From positions 8,742,001 through 8,806,000 of the forward strand of contig NC_003281.10 of the NCBI RefSeq assembly GCF_000002985.6: a DNA stretch of 64,000 nucleotides, in the 5' to 3' direction. Origin of the DNA: Caenorhabditis elegans. Lineage: Eukaryota > Nematoda > Chromadorea > Rhabditida > Rhabditidae. The notes below the pieces were generated by a model, which did not search any database, was not told the DNA's origin, and saw only the letters and a list, made by a program, of their open reading frames with translations. The position numbers and the translations under genes were made by a program. Below, in pieces: positions 35,549 through 48,200 of this stretch (the stretch's first letter is position 1; every line of letters begins with the position of its first letter).

Positions 35549-36600
35549 TTGATTTTTTACTTTTTTTTCTTCCGGCTCACCGTCCTCTAGTGCAACAAAA
35601 ACACTTCAATTCCCCTAAACTTACCTTATTTAAAAGTTTATTTCTTGTTCCAACACTCCACTTAGAGTTAAATCTCTGAACTTGAATCTAACACGTTTCT
35701 ATCATTTATGTTCTTTCTTTGAGAAAATTGGTTCATAAATTGATGTGAAAAAAATTAGAAAAAAAAAAGAAAAATGTGATAGATCCAACCTCGAATTCCC
35801 CTTTGAACTTTCTATATTAACTTTAAATGTATAATCTGGATGCTTTTGTGTGTGGATGTCGCTTGTGAATATGTACATGAATATTGATTCCATGGAAATT
35901 GTCTTCATTTTTAAGTAACAGTCTTGAGGGGAAATATTATGACATTCATAAATATTAGGAAGAATATGTATTTACATTATGAGAATTCGTTCAGAAAAGC
36001 AAGAGGCGACTGTTTTTTGAGTTGTGAAATGTATTTTTGTGACGTATAGATTTTTGAGATGGACTAGAAAACTGGAAAAAGTTTTGGCTAAGACCACCGG
36101 GAATTTTAAGAAATGGAAAATGAAATGGTTAGAATGAGAGAGGATCAGAGAACGCGAGAAGAAAAATATTGGGAGATTGGATGAAATGGAAATATTTGCT
36201 TTGTTTTAATACAAAAGTGATATTATGGAGGCGTAGAAAATGAGAACTTTTGAATCGAGGTGCAACTGCGCTCCATTGGCAAATGAAAACGCTCCGCCCT
36301 CAACAGTTCGGTCTCGTTAGGAAAACCGAAAATTTGAACGTTTTTAAACATTCGATGTTGATGAAATTATTAAAATGATTGAAACGTTTAATTTCACATA
36401 CATTTTTAACTATAACTGCTTGAAAAAGTTTGAATTACGGTTTTACCTAACGAGACCCAACGTTTAGGGGCGGAGAGTTGTTTATTTAGCCGTGGAACGT
36501 GCTTGCACTTTGATTTCAAACATCGCATTTTTCTGCGCCTCAATATACAATATACTTTGTATATGAAACAAAAAAGAAAAATCCTTCAAATTGAGTTTCT
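35549..36600. other. Gap between convergent snap-29 and the zinc-finger gene
   Basis: It contains the snap-29 3'UTR and a MITE-like inverted repeat at 36261-36508. No gene is seen. Confidence 0.5.
36261..36508. repeat. MITE-like inverted repeat, family GCGCTCCA...TAACGAGACC
   Basis: The left end reads TGCAACTGCGCTCCATTGGC and then a CTCCGCCC/GGTCTCGTTAGG segment. The right end gives CCTAACGAGACCC, GGGGCGGAG, then GCCGTGGAACGTGCTTGCA, its near reverse complement. The internal part is AT-rich and non-coding. A second full copy is at 42055-42305 and a half copy at 43858-43921. Confidence 0.8.
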
Positions 36601-38012
36601 TCAGATAACCATCCGACAATCGGTATTCCGAATATCAACAGCCAACTCCTGGAGCACTTTTGTCAGTGTTTTGAGACGATCAGCTGTTGAATCAAGACGT
36701 TGATTAATTATTGCATTGAGACTTGAAACTGCATATGCATCAATTGATTCTTGTAGTTTGTAGTTATTATTTGAAGCATCTTCATCTTCGAAATCCACTG
36801 ATGATGATGGAGATGAAGCCATTGATGAAGATGATTGCTGTAAATATTCGAATGTTTACGTTATAAACGAAAATACAGTAATTTATTGCAGGATTTTGAA
36901 TTTGATTTGTCAGCTACCGTACCCCTATAACCTAACTTTTTTCGTGAACAGGTAATATTTCAGTATAGATACTTTTCAATGTTTAAAATATAATTTGTTA
37001 CTGTAGCTTATTATAAACTAAAATAATTTTCTATTTAATATAAATTCAAAAATCCCTCACCTCACAATCACAACTCTCATCACACAGCTCATATGTGGCA
37101 CACGGTGAGCTTCTCTTCAATGTTAATCGATTTTCAAACTTTTTAGTTTCTCTTCTATGATGATCGTCAACTTCAACTGGATGTCCACAATGATCAAGAC
37201 AATATCTGACAGTTACACGTCCATCCATTGTCTCGAATACATGAACAAATGCTGTACAAGCAACTATTGAACTATTCAGCTCGTTACTTGCACAATCATC
37301 AGACATCCTGCGACGTTTTGTTGTCGTTGATGGACGGCGGCGGCACAGGAGGTAGTATTCCTGAATCAGAAGATTAGAAACAAATTTGTTAATTGAGTAT
37401 TTGTGTGGTTTAGAAGCTTTTTGAGTTTGTTAAAATTCAATCTGGTCTCCAAAAAATTGTTTGAAAAAATACCGTATTGTCTCTATTTTCTCTATCTTCA
37501 ACTTTGACAGCCTGTATCTCGGTTTTGGTTTTTCCTATACGAAAATTGTCAACTGACAAAGTATTTGTAGAATCTTTTTCTATTTTTCTGTAGTTATTTA
37601 TTTATTTATATCTACTAAATGAATTGAGACATAACCTTTCAATGTTAAGTAGTCATAGTCATTTAGGAGCAATGCCACATGTATAAACTATTAAATAACA
37701 GTATCGAAAAACAATTGAAATATTAAAGTTTTTTTTAAAACTTACATCCTCATATGATGGTCCTTGACTTGATCCCAAATATCCTCCATCACATCGTGAA
37801 TCTTCAATATTTGCAAGCCATATTTGGAAATAGGCGAAACTTTCGAAACATTTCGATTGCATAATCGAGTGAGTGCCATGGTACTGAGCCATATGTCCAC
37901 AAAGTTCTTCAGGACTTTGAATATATACTTCTGATGATGGACAATGAGGACATCGAACTTGAATTGATGATGTACAACCTATGGATGATGGTGATGATGA
38001 ACACGATGACAT
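36601..38012 (-). CDS. Zinc-finger protein with a C/H-rich segment resembling ZSWIM/MULE-associated proteins
   Basis: Three exons, 38012-37746, 37360-37061 and 36837-36601, encode about 267 residues. Residues ~20-50 include a C2H2-like unit (RCPHCPSSEVYIQSPEEL CGHMAQYHGTH, written here with a gap). Exon 2 carries EYYLLCRRRPSTTTKRRR, a conserved-looking CTAFVHVF, then VRYCLDHCGHPVE. This series (tyrosine-rich start, basic block, HxxHxGH-like motif) is seen in animal proteins related to Mutator-type transposases and SWIM proteins. The C-terminal part is Ser/Asp-rich and then helical, ending DIRNTDCRMVI. No catalytic transposase core is present, so it may be a domesticated DNA-binding remnant. 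The function is unknown; the family link is inference from pattern. Confidence 0.72.
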
Positions 38013-38867
38013 CTGGAATTATAAGCAATTTTTCAAAAATCTAAAGTCAGAAGTTGATTCAGAGAGATTCAAGCGAAAATGCGAGTATTCTAAAAAAAAG
38101 AGCTAATATCAAAGTTCATTTTCTCACGGTTTTCAATGACAAAATGTTTGATAATATGTATATGGTTAACTATCAACAAGAATCTGCTATTATGTTTCAA
38201 ATTTCAGACGTTAAAAATCATTGAGCAGATGAAATTCAATATCAAAGTAGGTGCAAATATCAGACCAATTTCAATTGCTATGAAATATATCAAGTGATAG
38301 GAATCTGTAGTTATTCTCGAAAATGGGTGTTAAAGCTAAAAACCTTAGCGAGGCGTATTGGGGCGCCTCCTCGCCCACCTGCGCCCAGGACCCAATTCAT
38401 GTAACCAAAAAAAAGTATGAAAAAGAAATATCACAAATTCCTTTACAAATTCTTATTTGGAAGGTATGCACGTTCAAACGGATCGGTCGTATTCTGAAAT
38501 ACAACGGAAAACTGCGAGAAATCATAGAAATAGATGAACAAAAAGGAAACATTTTTGCAGAAGAATAGCTGCATGACTCTCTCTATCTCTCAGTCATCAT
38601 CTGAACTGGTTCTCATTCTTTTTCTCTAATTCTCTCTCTATCTCTATCATTGTTTTCGTTCCGATCTTCGTCACCGTCTTCGCCGCCGCGCCATGTCTAA
38701 ATGACTAATTTGCGTTGAAAAATGGGACGCTTTTGGGGTGAAGAGGTGATGCTAGAGATACATGTGACAAAATATATCGTTTCTCTGTACTCTCTCACTC
38801 TTTCTTCTTCTGATCTTTTGTAGTTGTACGAGATCTATCAGAAACAACTTGCAATACAGGGTGTCTA

Positions 38868-39060
38868 TGTAGGCGCCAAAACCCTACCTACCTGACTTTA
38901 AATCGTTTTCTGCCTTGCTCATACTTCTACTTTTTTATTAGAAATTTTGATTATCTCCAAAATACTGAAAAAAAAGGCGAGAGGCATGCGAAAGGTAGGC
39001 AGGTCTCAGGTAGGCGCCATGTCCCAAAACTGCGCCTGCCTAATATAGCATCTCTATGCA
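38868..39060. repeat. GTAGGCGCC repeat cluster
   Basis: GTAGGCGCCAAAACCCTACC near 38870 and CAGGTAGGCGCCATGTCCC near 39010 share the core TAGGCGCC. Partial inverted symmetry is seen with GGTAGGCAGG and GCGCCTGCCT. A related AGGCCT...CGCCTGCCTGCCTC piece is at 59085-59120, and TAGGCGCCTCC at 40682. Confidence 0.5.
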
Positions 39061-42054
39061 AAAGGTATTTCAGAGAAATATCCTAGTAGGAAATTGGAGA
39101 AATGAAAAAAGATTAGGTATAAACGTGTGGGTGGAAAGTTGAATGGAATATGAGAAGTTGACATGAGAGAGAGGATTACGTGACTTACACAAAATACACC
39201 AGTTTCAGACTTTTTGGGGGTTATGGAGGCTTCATCACGGTAAAAGGTACTACTTGTATAATACTACTGAGTTTTTTAAAATTTCGGAGAAACTAAGTTA
39301 CTGGAAAGGAACCTGCACCTTATTCTCAACCTGGAGAGGTACATGTGCCATGGATACATTCAAATGGAAAACTTCAAGAAATCAACTGAGCAACATTCTC
39401 AACTATTTTCAGAGCTACGCAAAACTTGGCTCAATGCCAAAAACAATTACTGAACCATCTGAAAAATGGCTCAGTCTTGACAAAAATTATTAGGAAAAAA
39501 ATTAATGGGAAAAATGAAAAAAAAAAGACAATTCGTGTGAGAATTCTTGGAGAAATTTTTTCATTTTTTCATCTTCTCGTGAACAGAAAAATGCACAAAG
39601 ATTAGAAAAGAAAATGAGATAAAATGGAAAAATATTTACATTTTTCTCTTCATTCTGACAATCTCGAAAAAATCTCTTGTGATAATGCAAGAAATCATGA
39701 GATATTGTGGAGGAGGAGAAATACAAAATGACGTCTTCATGTTTTTTTTTTTAGTATTCTTCATGCGAATGTACGAGTGCAAGATTTTCAGTGACAACAA
39801 TAACAAAAGTTTGAGCAGGGAGCACAGATGCTAGGCAGAGTTATGAGTATATGCACATGGGTATACGGTAGGAAACTGAACGGAAACTTCTTGTTTTGTA
39901 ACAATTTAAAAACTGTTACAAAATAATTTAGTTTTATATGGTTTATAGGTGATCTACCGAGAAGCCAAGAGCATTATTACACATTTGTGAAATTATGAAA
40001 GTTTACTCTAATTGGGATACATAGGGATGACCTAGTGTGATTCAGAGGTGTTTTCAGAGCGGACGTGAGTCACACCTTCTTGGAAAGGTTTAAGAAATGT
40101 GGGGCTAGATTATGAAATAGACTTTCGTAAGAAAAATAAAAAATATATATTTCCAAAAATTAAAATCTGCAACTTGTTCTCCCACAAACAACTGAATAAA
40201 ATTAGAGAGCACACAGAGAAACGAGAGTGTCCACATTCTTTTTATTGTTCTCTGCAAAAGTGCATCCGCCCTCACAGACATCTCGCGAAACAAAAAAATG
40301 TAAAAGAGCACATCTCGACGCACCGAGAAAACATTTGTGAGCACGCGGAAAACCTGAGAGGAAGAGATTCAGAGAAAGAATGAGAGAAACAGCTATAGGG
40401 TTCACAAAACTGACAAAAAAAAACAACAAAGACACTCGAACATGATAATTTGTTTGTAAAAGTGGGAAAAGACTTTAGTCTTAACTTTTAAAATTGCAGT
40501 TACCGGAGGCGTTTCGGGACGCCTCCCCACTCGCCTCCTCGCGACCTATAAGTACACGCCCGAAAAGCGCCCCCGAAAATTTGGGGAGAGCACAGAAAGT
40601 ATAAAATAAACCAACGTTCAAAAAGTGTTATCACTGAGACAACAAATTGGACGAGAAAAGGGAGAAGAAAAGGCGGGTGATAGGCGCCTCCGTCGAGCCT
40701 CCAACCGGCTGAATGGATAACCCAGACTAGATACTTTTAAAAATAAAAAAAAACGATTTTTATTTGATCTATTTTTGAAGAAGTATAGAGTAAAGGTTAC
40801 AAATAACTGAAAGGTCTAGCGCTAGACTTGAACGCAATTGTTGTTTTTTCAACAAATCACAAGTCTCATTGGAACAAAGAACAATACAAATGACGTGTCG
40901 GATGTAAACTGAGACTAAAAAATAAAAAGATCTGAATACCTCGTGCTTCGTCGAAAAAAAAGCGTCGACATGTTTAATTGATAAGTGTGATAAAAACCAT
41001 GGGGGAAGACTGTTGTCAATGTCCTCTGTAACCTCTGTTGAAAGTGATAAAACAAATGATTGGTAGGAACAAAACAATGACATTTATTAGACGTTTCATT
41101 GTGAGATCAATTTTTTATTTTCTCTAACGCTCGAGACTACCCACCTTCTGATTCGCCCTCCTCACGTCCTACAATCAAAGTTAAAGTTAAATGTGGAGTA
41201 GCTCTAGGGAGGAAAAGCTTAAAACTACTCCTATGGTCAAATTTGGCAACTTGCAAAACTTTGACTGGAAATTAAAAAAATCTTAACTCTATTAGAGGTC
41301 TTCAAATTTCTCAACAAATTATTGACCCTTCTTTTAAATATATGTCGCACTTTTGGTATTTAATTTTGAAAAATTGCAAAACTATAATTTTATGATTCTC
41401 ATCTCTAATTGCTCAAAATTAAATCTGTGATGCCAGGAAAACAATTTTCCATAAAGTTTTCCTTATTCCCAGACACAGACATTTTCTGGGCTGTCTAGTC
41501 TTCCAAAACAAAATTGAAAAGTAGAGTTTTGTAATTGTCTGGCTTGAAGCAAAAATCACCAAACCGGAAATCAAAATACAAACCCTTTGCACACAAGAAT
41601 TCCGAGAACAAACCAGGAAAAAAACAATTATCGAAATTTTTGTCCAAATCCTAATTAAAAATATGTTTTTCAATTTCTTTGAATGCGGAAAAACATGCAG
41701 GGTGGATATATTGGCGTCAAGAAAATACAAAAAAAAAAACTTTGGCATATGCAAAACAATTATTATTTTTTAGCGATTAATAATAATACAATAACATAAA
41801 AGTAAATATAGTCAAGCAACAGATTTGATCAATGAAAAAAATTGAAAGAATTTGGTCTTGACTGAGATTTTTCCTGAATTGCTAGATTCATTGAAAGGAA
41901 TATAACGATTATAATTAGGTGGAATATTTGGTTGGGCTTAAGATTAGGATTAGGCTTATGGTTGAGCAAGTTAAAAATAGTATATTTTATAACAAAAAAG
42001 TTTTTGTATATTATGAATACGCAGAATAATGTGTATTTTGGAATCAGCGGCCCA

Positions 42055-42305
42055 GCGCGCTCCACGGCTAAATGAAAACGCTCCTCCCCTAAAAGTTGGG
42101 TCTCGTTAGATATTTGGCGGCAAAACCGTACATTCGAACGTGTAAAAAACCGTGAATTCGAACGTGTTAAAATGCCGAATATAGTGAAAAAACAGGTGAA
42201 ATCAACCGAACTAATTAAAAATGTTTGAATTTACGGTTTTATTACCAAATACCTAACGAGACCCAGCTGTTGGGGGCGGAGTTTTCATTTGGTCGTGGAG
42301 CGCGT
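42055..42305. repeat. MITE-like inverted repeat, second full copy
   Basis: Ends GCGCGCTCCACGGCTAAATG and CATTTGGTCGTGGAGCGCG are near reverse complements. Next inside are GGGTCTCGTTAG and CTAACGAGACCC. It is about 250 bp, non-coding, and has the same architecture as 36261-36508. Confidence 0.85.
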
Positions 42306-43857
42306 TTCCACGTTGATTTCAAAGTTTGTGTTCCAGGGAATTATATACTCTTTATTTCTGAATTTATCTCCATTTTTCTAACAAATTCTTGACAGTTTCA
42401 TGTCTCTTAATAGAAATTGGGCAGATCTCTCGTCATTTTACTCTCCATTTCCAATGACATTAAACACGAGAGCACTTAAATATCCTAATGGAGACGTCGT
42501 CAAATCGTACCTATTTTTAGATATGTTTATTCGTTTCCTTCAATCGTCATTTTATCTAGGCTGCTCACAGATCAGTTCGCCTATTTTAGACGGAAAAAAA
42601 TGGGGAAAAAGGAAAAGAAAAGATGGAAAACCGACAGCGTTTTGCAGGAAAATTCAGTTGGAGAATTCATTCGAGATGCAGAAGAGCAGAGGAGGTAGAC
42701 GGAAAGGGAGCAGAAAAGTGAAAAAAAAGAAGAAATGGGAAATGAAGAGTGGAGAATTTGGAGCAAAAGGGAGTAAGAGCTCAATGACGTGAAGGATGTG
42801 AAATTGAGAATTCATGCAAAAAAGAGAGCAAGAAAAAATATATGAAGATGAATGAATAATAATTCAAACTTTTCGAGTTTTGATCTCCAATGATCTTTAT
42901 GTTTTGTTGCAGGAAAGCTCCGAAAAAATAAAAAGGGAAGATACTGCCAAAATCACTGAGCCCATGTTTGGCAGACATCATTTTTAGTGCTAAAAAATTT
43001 CACAAAAAACCCGCATTTTTGGATAATTTGGCAAATTACCAAAACTTTGACTGATGGGACACAGTGGCGGCCAGGAGTTTATTCGTATTTTTAAAAATTA
43101 AATTTAGATCATATTTATTAACCTTATATTTTCCTTTTTGTATTTTTTGACTTTTCTGTACATTTCTGTATATCTTGGAGCTTCTGAAATTTACCAATTC
43201 TGTCAAAGATTTTTTGGTAAAAATAAGCTTCTCAAAACAATATAAAATAAAGAATCAAGAAAAAAAATTCACATGACAAGATTATAGGTTATAAGGAAGA
43301 CGTCAATGTTCAAAGTTTATAAGGACAAACATTTATTTTCCGAATAAAGAAGTTGCTCAATGAGCATCTAAACAAGAAATTCGGAAAGAGATCCGGGCGG
43401 TTCAATGTGATAAGAGTCAACTCTAACCGCTCAAAAATCACTTTCCTCTAACCACCAACAAATCGACAAAAGAGCATTTTGCAAACGAAGGTGTTTGTTC
43501 AAAAGGAGCCCAGAAAGTTTGCAGAAATGAATAGACCAGCTGATTGAACGGAGACAAGACTGCCACGTCACGTGGGGTTGAAAATGAGCAAAATGGAGAG
43601 TTTACGAGACGCAGACAGATTTGCAACATTTGCAGAGAGTGGGGAGCAGCAAAAAAACTGGCGGTCGGTTTCGTTTTCTGTGGTTCTCTAGTGTCTCGCA
43701 GTTGCAAGTTGTGCCTGTTTTCTTCAGTTTTCGTTTCCCGCGCCGGCAGGCACATGTGGAGGAAGGGGAGCTCTTTTTTGCAAATAAGGATCAGAATCAG
43801 AGACACGGGACAGAGCACAGAAACTATAACAGTAAAATGCTCTTTTCGAAGTCATGG

Positions 43858-43921
43858 TGCAAGCGCGCTCGATAGCCAAATTGAAACTCTCCGCCTCCAT
43901 CAGTTGGGTCTCGTTAGGAAT
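43858..43921. repeat. Half copy of the GCGCTC...TAACGAGACC MITE
   Basis: It reads GCAAGCGCGCTCGATAGCC and then CTCCGCC and GGGTCTCGTTAGGAATTGG, matching one arm of the elements at 36261 and 42055. The partner arm is not found nearby. Confidence 0.65.
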
Positions 43922-45265
43922 TGGTGACAGAGCCCAAAATTACGATGCAAACGTTCTGATATGCGCCTTTAAGTTGTATAGTAATCCCCTGTAATTTCAC
44001 AAATTTCTTCTATTTTCCCAAGGTTCTTTGTGTATTTCTGTATTATTGCTTATTTTTCAAAAAATAACAACAACATGGAAAGGCACAAAATTTCGAAATA
44101 ATTGGTGTGGGTTACTGTACTTTTGAAAGCCGCACCTTTTCGCGCGGCATCGATTAGACATTTTTTCGTTCGCGACGAGGGCCAAAATACCGTAATTTCA
44201 AATGAACATTCTCAATAGTTCGCAACTTTCGAAAACAAAAATAATAAAATAAATATATAAATTAAATTTCAGATCTTTCAATTAATCTCAAAATTCTAAA
44301 AACATTGAAAAATCCATTTAGTTTTTTGAAAAGAGAATGAGGGATTGCAGAGATTTATAGAAAAATACAGAAAATATTTGAAAATCGATAGTTACCTGTG
44401 ACCACTGATGATGTCCTTTTCTCCGTTCTTTTTCATATTTCTTTCAATTTTTTCACTTTTCCTGATGGTCGATCACAGTGTGAGTCAATTTTTTAAAAAA
44501 TTTTTCGGAGGATCTCTATTAATTCCACAAAAAACGAAATTTTTGTATTAAAAAATAATTATTTCAAATCAATTCTTATAAAATTGTTGTTCCTGGTCTT
44601 GGCACGGGCAAACTTTATTGAATACCGTACCCGAGAATACGGTAGAAAAATTAATATAAAATCTATAAAACGAAAGACTAAAAGAAAACTGGCGAACGAT
44701 CTTTCAGATTTTTTTGTTGAAAAACTCTCAACCAGTTATAAGAGATTACAATAATCCATTGGAAAGTGTGAATTGATCTTTCTTTTTGCAATTGAAATTT
44801 TATTGTCCGTTCACCAAAAGGCCGGATTTCCTTTCTGAAAACTCCTAGACTATTATGGAATTTCTTGATAATTTTCAGAATTCCCATCTGATCCCTCCGA
44901 AGATCAGTGATTCCAGCAATTCGAACCCAACACATTTGACTGAAAACCTTAGTAAGTTGCTTCGCTGAACACAAAAATCAGAAATTGAACATTTCCAGTT
45001 GCTTGTGGATCGTCCTTCTGTGATCCTGAATTCTGCGAGAAATCAGCGAATAAAGAAAAAATCATATTTGAATGCCAAATGAAAGAACAATAAAACGAAT
45101 CTTGTATTCAAATTATCAAAATATAAAACAAAACAACTGTTGGTAACAAAAAAATCTAGAAAGGTGCTGTAAAATGTTGAGAAGGTACAAATAGACAATT
45201 GTAGAAAAATAATAAAATATAAAATCGTGATGAGTGTGTTGATCTTAAAATTGTTTTTTTAAAAA

Positions 45266-48200
45266 TTAGGCAACATTTCCGAAGTTGAAAACTTCCTCCA
45301 AATCATCATCATTATCATTTCCATCATCGGCTGGCATGACTGAAAATTAATATTTTATCATTTTTTAAAACCTATTTTCCAATTTAAAAACCTACCAAAG
45401 TCCAGTTTATTCAGCTCCTCAAAAACTTCATCTTCAACCTCATTCACCATTAGATTTGATGCAATTGTTGCTTCGTTGACGACAAGATCCGATGAGTTGT
45501 CTAGAAAATTGGAAAATAAAATCATATTCATTCCATATTGATTTTGCAAGAATTCAAAAAAACCCACCCAAACCAAAATTAGCAGTTTCATATGCCCCAA
45601 CATTATTCATATCACAAATGTGTTGATCATTCGGTTGCATTGGATTGCGATCCGAATCTTGATAAACTGCAGTTGCAAATGGGTCATAGGAACTCGAACT
45701 AGCAGATGAGGATGGAAGTGAAGATTGGGACATCAGTTGGAAATCTGTAAATGGGATATTTTTGGTCTAAATTGAAATTTGATAGAGTAGAAATTTGATA
45801 GAGAGAAACTGACACCAAACAACTACTTTTCTGAATGAGAATTCTCAAAAAAAAATTTGATGGCGAATTAAAACTTATTTAAAAAAAAAACCTTTTTGCC
45901 ACTTTTCCTTATTGCAGCAATCCATTTTAAAATTTTTATTCAACTAACATTAAATTATTATATTTTTCAATGATTAAGACACATTTTCGGTCGATAGGCA
46001 CCCAATATTTGTAGGGTGCCTAGCGACTGGAAATTCATTTAAATTAGTTTTAGTGAATTTCGATCCTGTCCAGTCGTATATTTCCTTCAAAAATTTTACA
46101 GAAGTTACAACTGAGGCACAAAATTCTCTCAAAATATTAGACGTCAAGTTTTACCTGGATATCTTCCAATAAGTGGATCATAACCGTAGGACACTGGCGG
46201 ACGAAGGTATTCGTTTTGGAAGGCGTTCTAAAATTAGAAATTAAAAAAAAAACAGGAAAAAATCAGAAAACAGAAACCCGTGATTTCGGCGCGTCGCTCA
46301 TGCAAATAATTTGTATTTTGGGAAAATTATACACTGTTTCTGTCTCAATGTGACTTTTTAGATATAAAAAAATGGGTTAGTCACTCTAAAATTCTGATAT
46401 GTGTTGTCATAGATTTTTGATTTTTGATTCAAGTGATTCGTGTGATTCGATTGAGAGCCAGGTTTTGCCAAAATTGGAAAATTGGAAATCCCGTTCCTGC
46501 TTGCAGAAATAATGCTGTTGATCTACAAATGTAAGTGCATTAAAGGTTCAATTAGATTATGTGAAACTTGTTTCATGTTAATGTTGATATTTCTAAAGAA
46601 TATCTACAGTAACCCTACTGACTATTTAGATATCTAAATCTTGACGCTTTCTTAAGAATCCAGGGTGTCAATCCTTCTCGGGTCATTCCATTTGATCCAA
46701 TTCATCGTTCCTTGCCCGTCTTCATCCCATCAAAGCACCACTTCCTGCCATAAAACAATAGCGTGTCGTCGGGTGGTTCGAATCTCTGTCCCTCTTCATC
46801 TTTCAAACTATTCTCCCAATCGGTTCGAGACCCCTAGTATACTCGGAATGGCCTGTGCTGCTGGTTGCCCCTACCCTGCCGTCGTCTCGATTCCCCTTTT
46901 CTCTTCGTCTCGCCTCACCACGGCCCCTAGAGGCGCGGGGCAATCGCGCTCCTCTTCTTTATTTTTACAGCCCCCTATCAATTATTTTCCTTACATTTTG
47001 TCGTTGAGTTGTTGTTGATGTCGGAAGTCGGTGAATAATATCTTGATGGAAATGAAGATTTGGTGCCATTTCCAATCGTTCTCGTTTCTTATTTGTTATC
47101 ATTAAATCATCATCACTGGTTCGCTTACCGGAACGTGGGCAAAAGCGAGAGGTGTTTTTCTGTAAAAGAGGTAATTAGAATATAACTAGATTAATCTTTT
47201 AACTCAAAGAAATTGAGATCCTCGGTTATCACTGGATTTTTAAGCTTTGAGGAAAGCTAACGGATCTACTTTTTTGCTTTATTACCAAACAAGACCGAAT
47301 TTCGCTATGAAACTCTTCAAAAGAAAAATCGAAATTATGGAAAAGAAGCTAATTTTAACAAAATCTGTCACAATGGTAGGTAACGAAATTTGGTGACTTT
47401 TCTGCTTTAAATGTGGTGAACAACCGAAATAAGAAATAACATGATTTTCCGTTTTTTTCAGATTTTTTGAAAAAATTCAACTTTTCCAGAAATAGCCTCA
47501 AATTTTTGTTATTTTTCTTCCTTGCAGAAAAAAATTTTATATTTTCTTGTTGTTTTGCTGATAAAAACTTGAATTTTTTGTTAATTTTCAAAACATTTTT
47601 TTTTTATTTTTCGGATATTTTTTATCGAATTTTTTTCGGTTTCCAATTTTTCGACTTTTGATGCTTACAACTTCCAAAGCAGTCTTAAGACCAAATGGAG
47701 TTTGAATAAATGCACGGGATCCATCAAAAACAGTAGTATCGCCTGCTTGTACACTACTTTCTCCAACTATTTCTTCGTGTACATCAGTGCGATGTTCCTC
47801 AACCATCTGTCCCATTGTCTTCCATATTTCTTGTCTTTTTCGAAAGTTTTGTAAGCGATCTAAAACATTTTTAACTTGTCACTTCTAAATATTTCATTAT
47901 ATTTTTATTTTCTTACCCTGAGTGAGATCATCAACTATTGTTCCTTCTGGAAGTTCCCCATAATATATATCTTGTCGAATTTCGGGATTTTGGCAACCTG
48001 CAAGATTAAATTGTTTTGATTATTAAAATATTGTAATTATCCAACCATTTTCACATTCGACGTGATCTCGGAAGAGAATCGTTGTGGTGAAACGTCTGAA
48101 AAAAAGGATGAAAAGATTGGAGAGAGAGAGCTTCAATGACGATTGAACCAATTTAGACGAAAGCCAATTTTGAGGATGAGGCTTTTCATTTTAAAAGAAA

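Larger units (their letters stand above)
38013..45265. other. 7.2-kb gene-poor, repeat-rich interval
   Basis: It lies upstream of the 36.6-38.0 kb gene and downstream of the zinc-finger gene at 45.3-50.3 kb. No exon chain is convincing. Open frames at 40099-40383, 42400-42792, 43438-43818 and 44678-44974 have biased, non-domain composition. It contains GGCGCC-rich pieces (38345-38395, 38868-39060, 40495-40570, 40670-40710), a MITE at 42055-42305, a half MITE near 43860, and a foldback with TTACTGTACTTTTGAAAG near 44110. An unnoticed non-coding RNA cannot be excluded. Confidence 0.45.

Noticed and set aside
42400..42792. 130-residue plus-strand open frame
   Set aside because: Its C-terminal half is a Lys/Gly/Arg-rich translation of a purine tract and it begins next to a MITE.
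44678..44974. 98-residue minus-strand open frame downstream of the zinc-finger gene
   Set aside because: No recognisable domain, no plausible splice partners; likely chance.
46776..46835. tRNA B-box-like GGTTCGA motifs
   Set aside because: No acceptor, D-arm or T-stem pairing can be drawn around either motif, so no tRNA is called.
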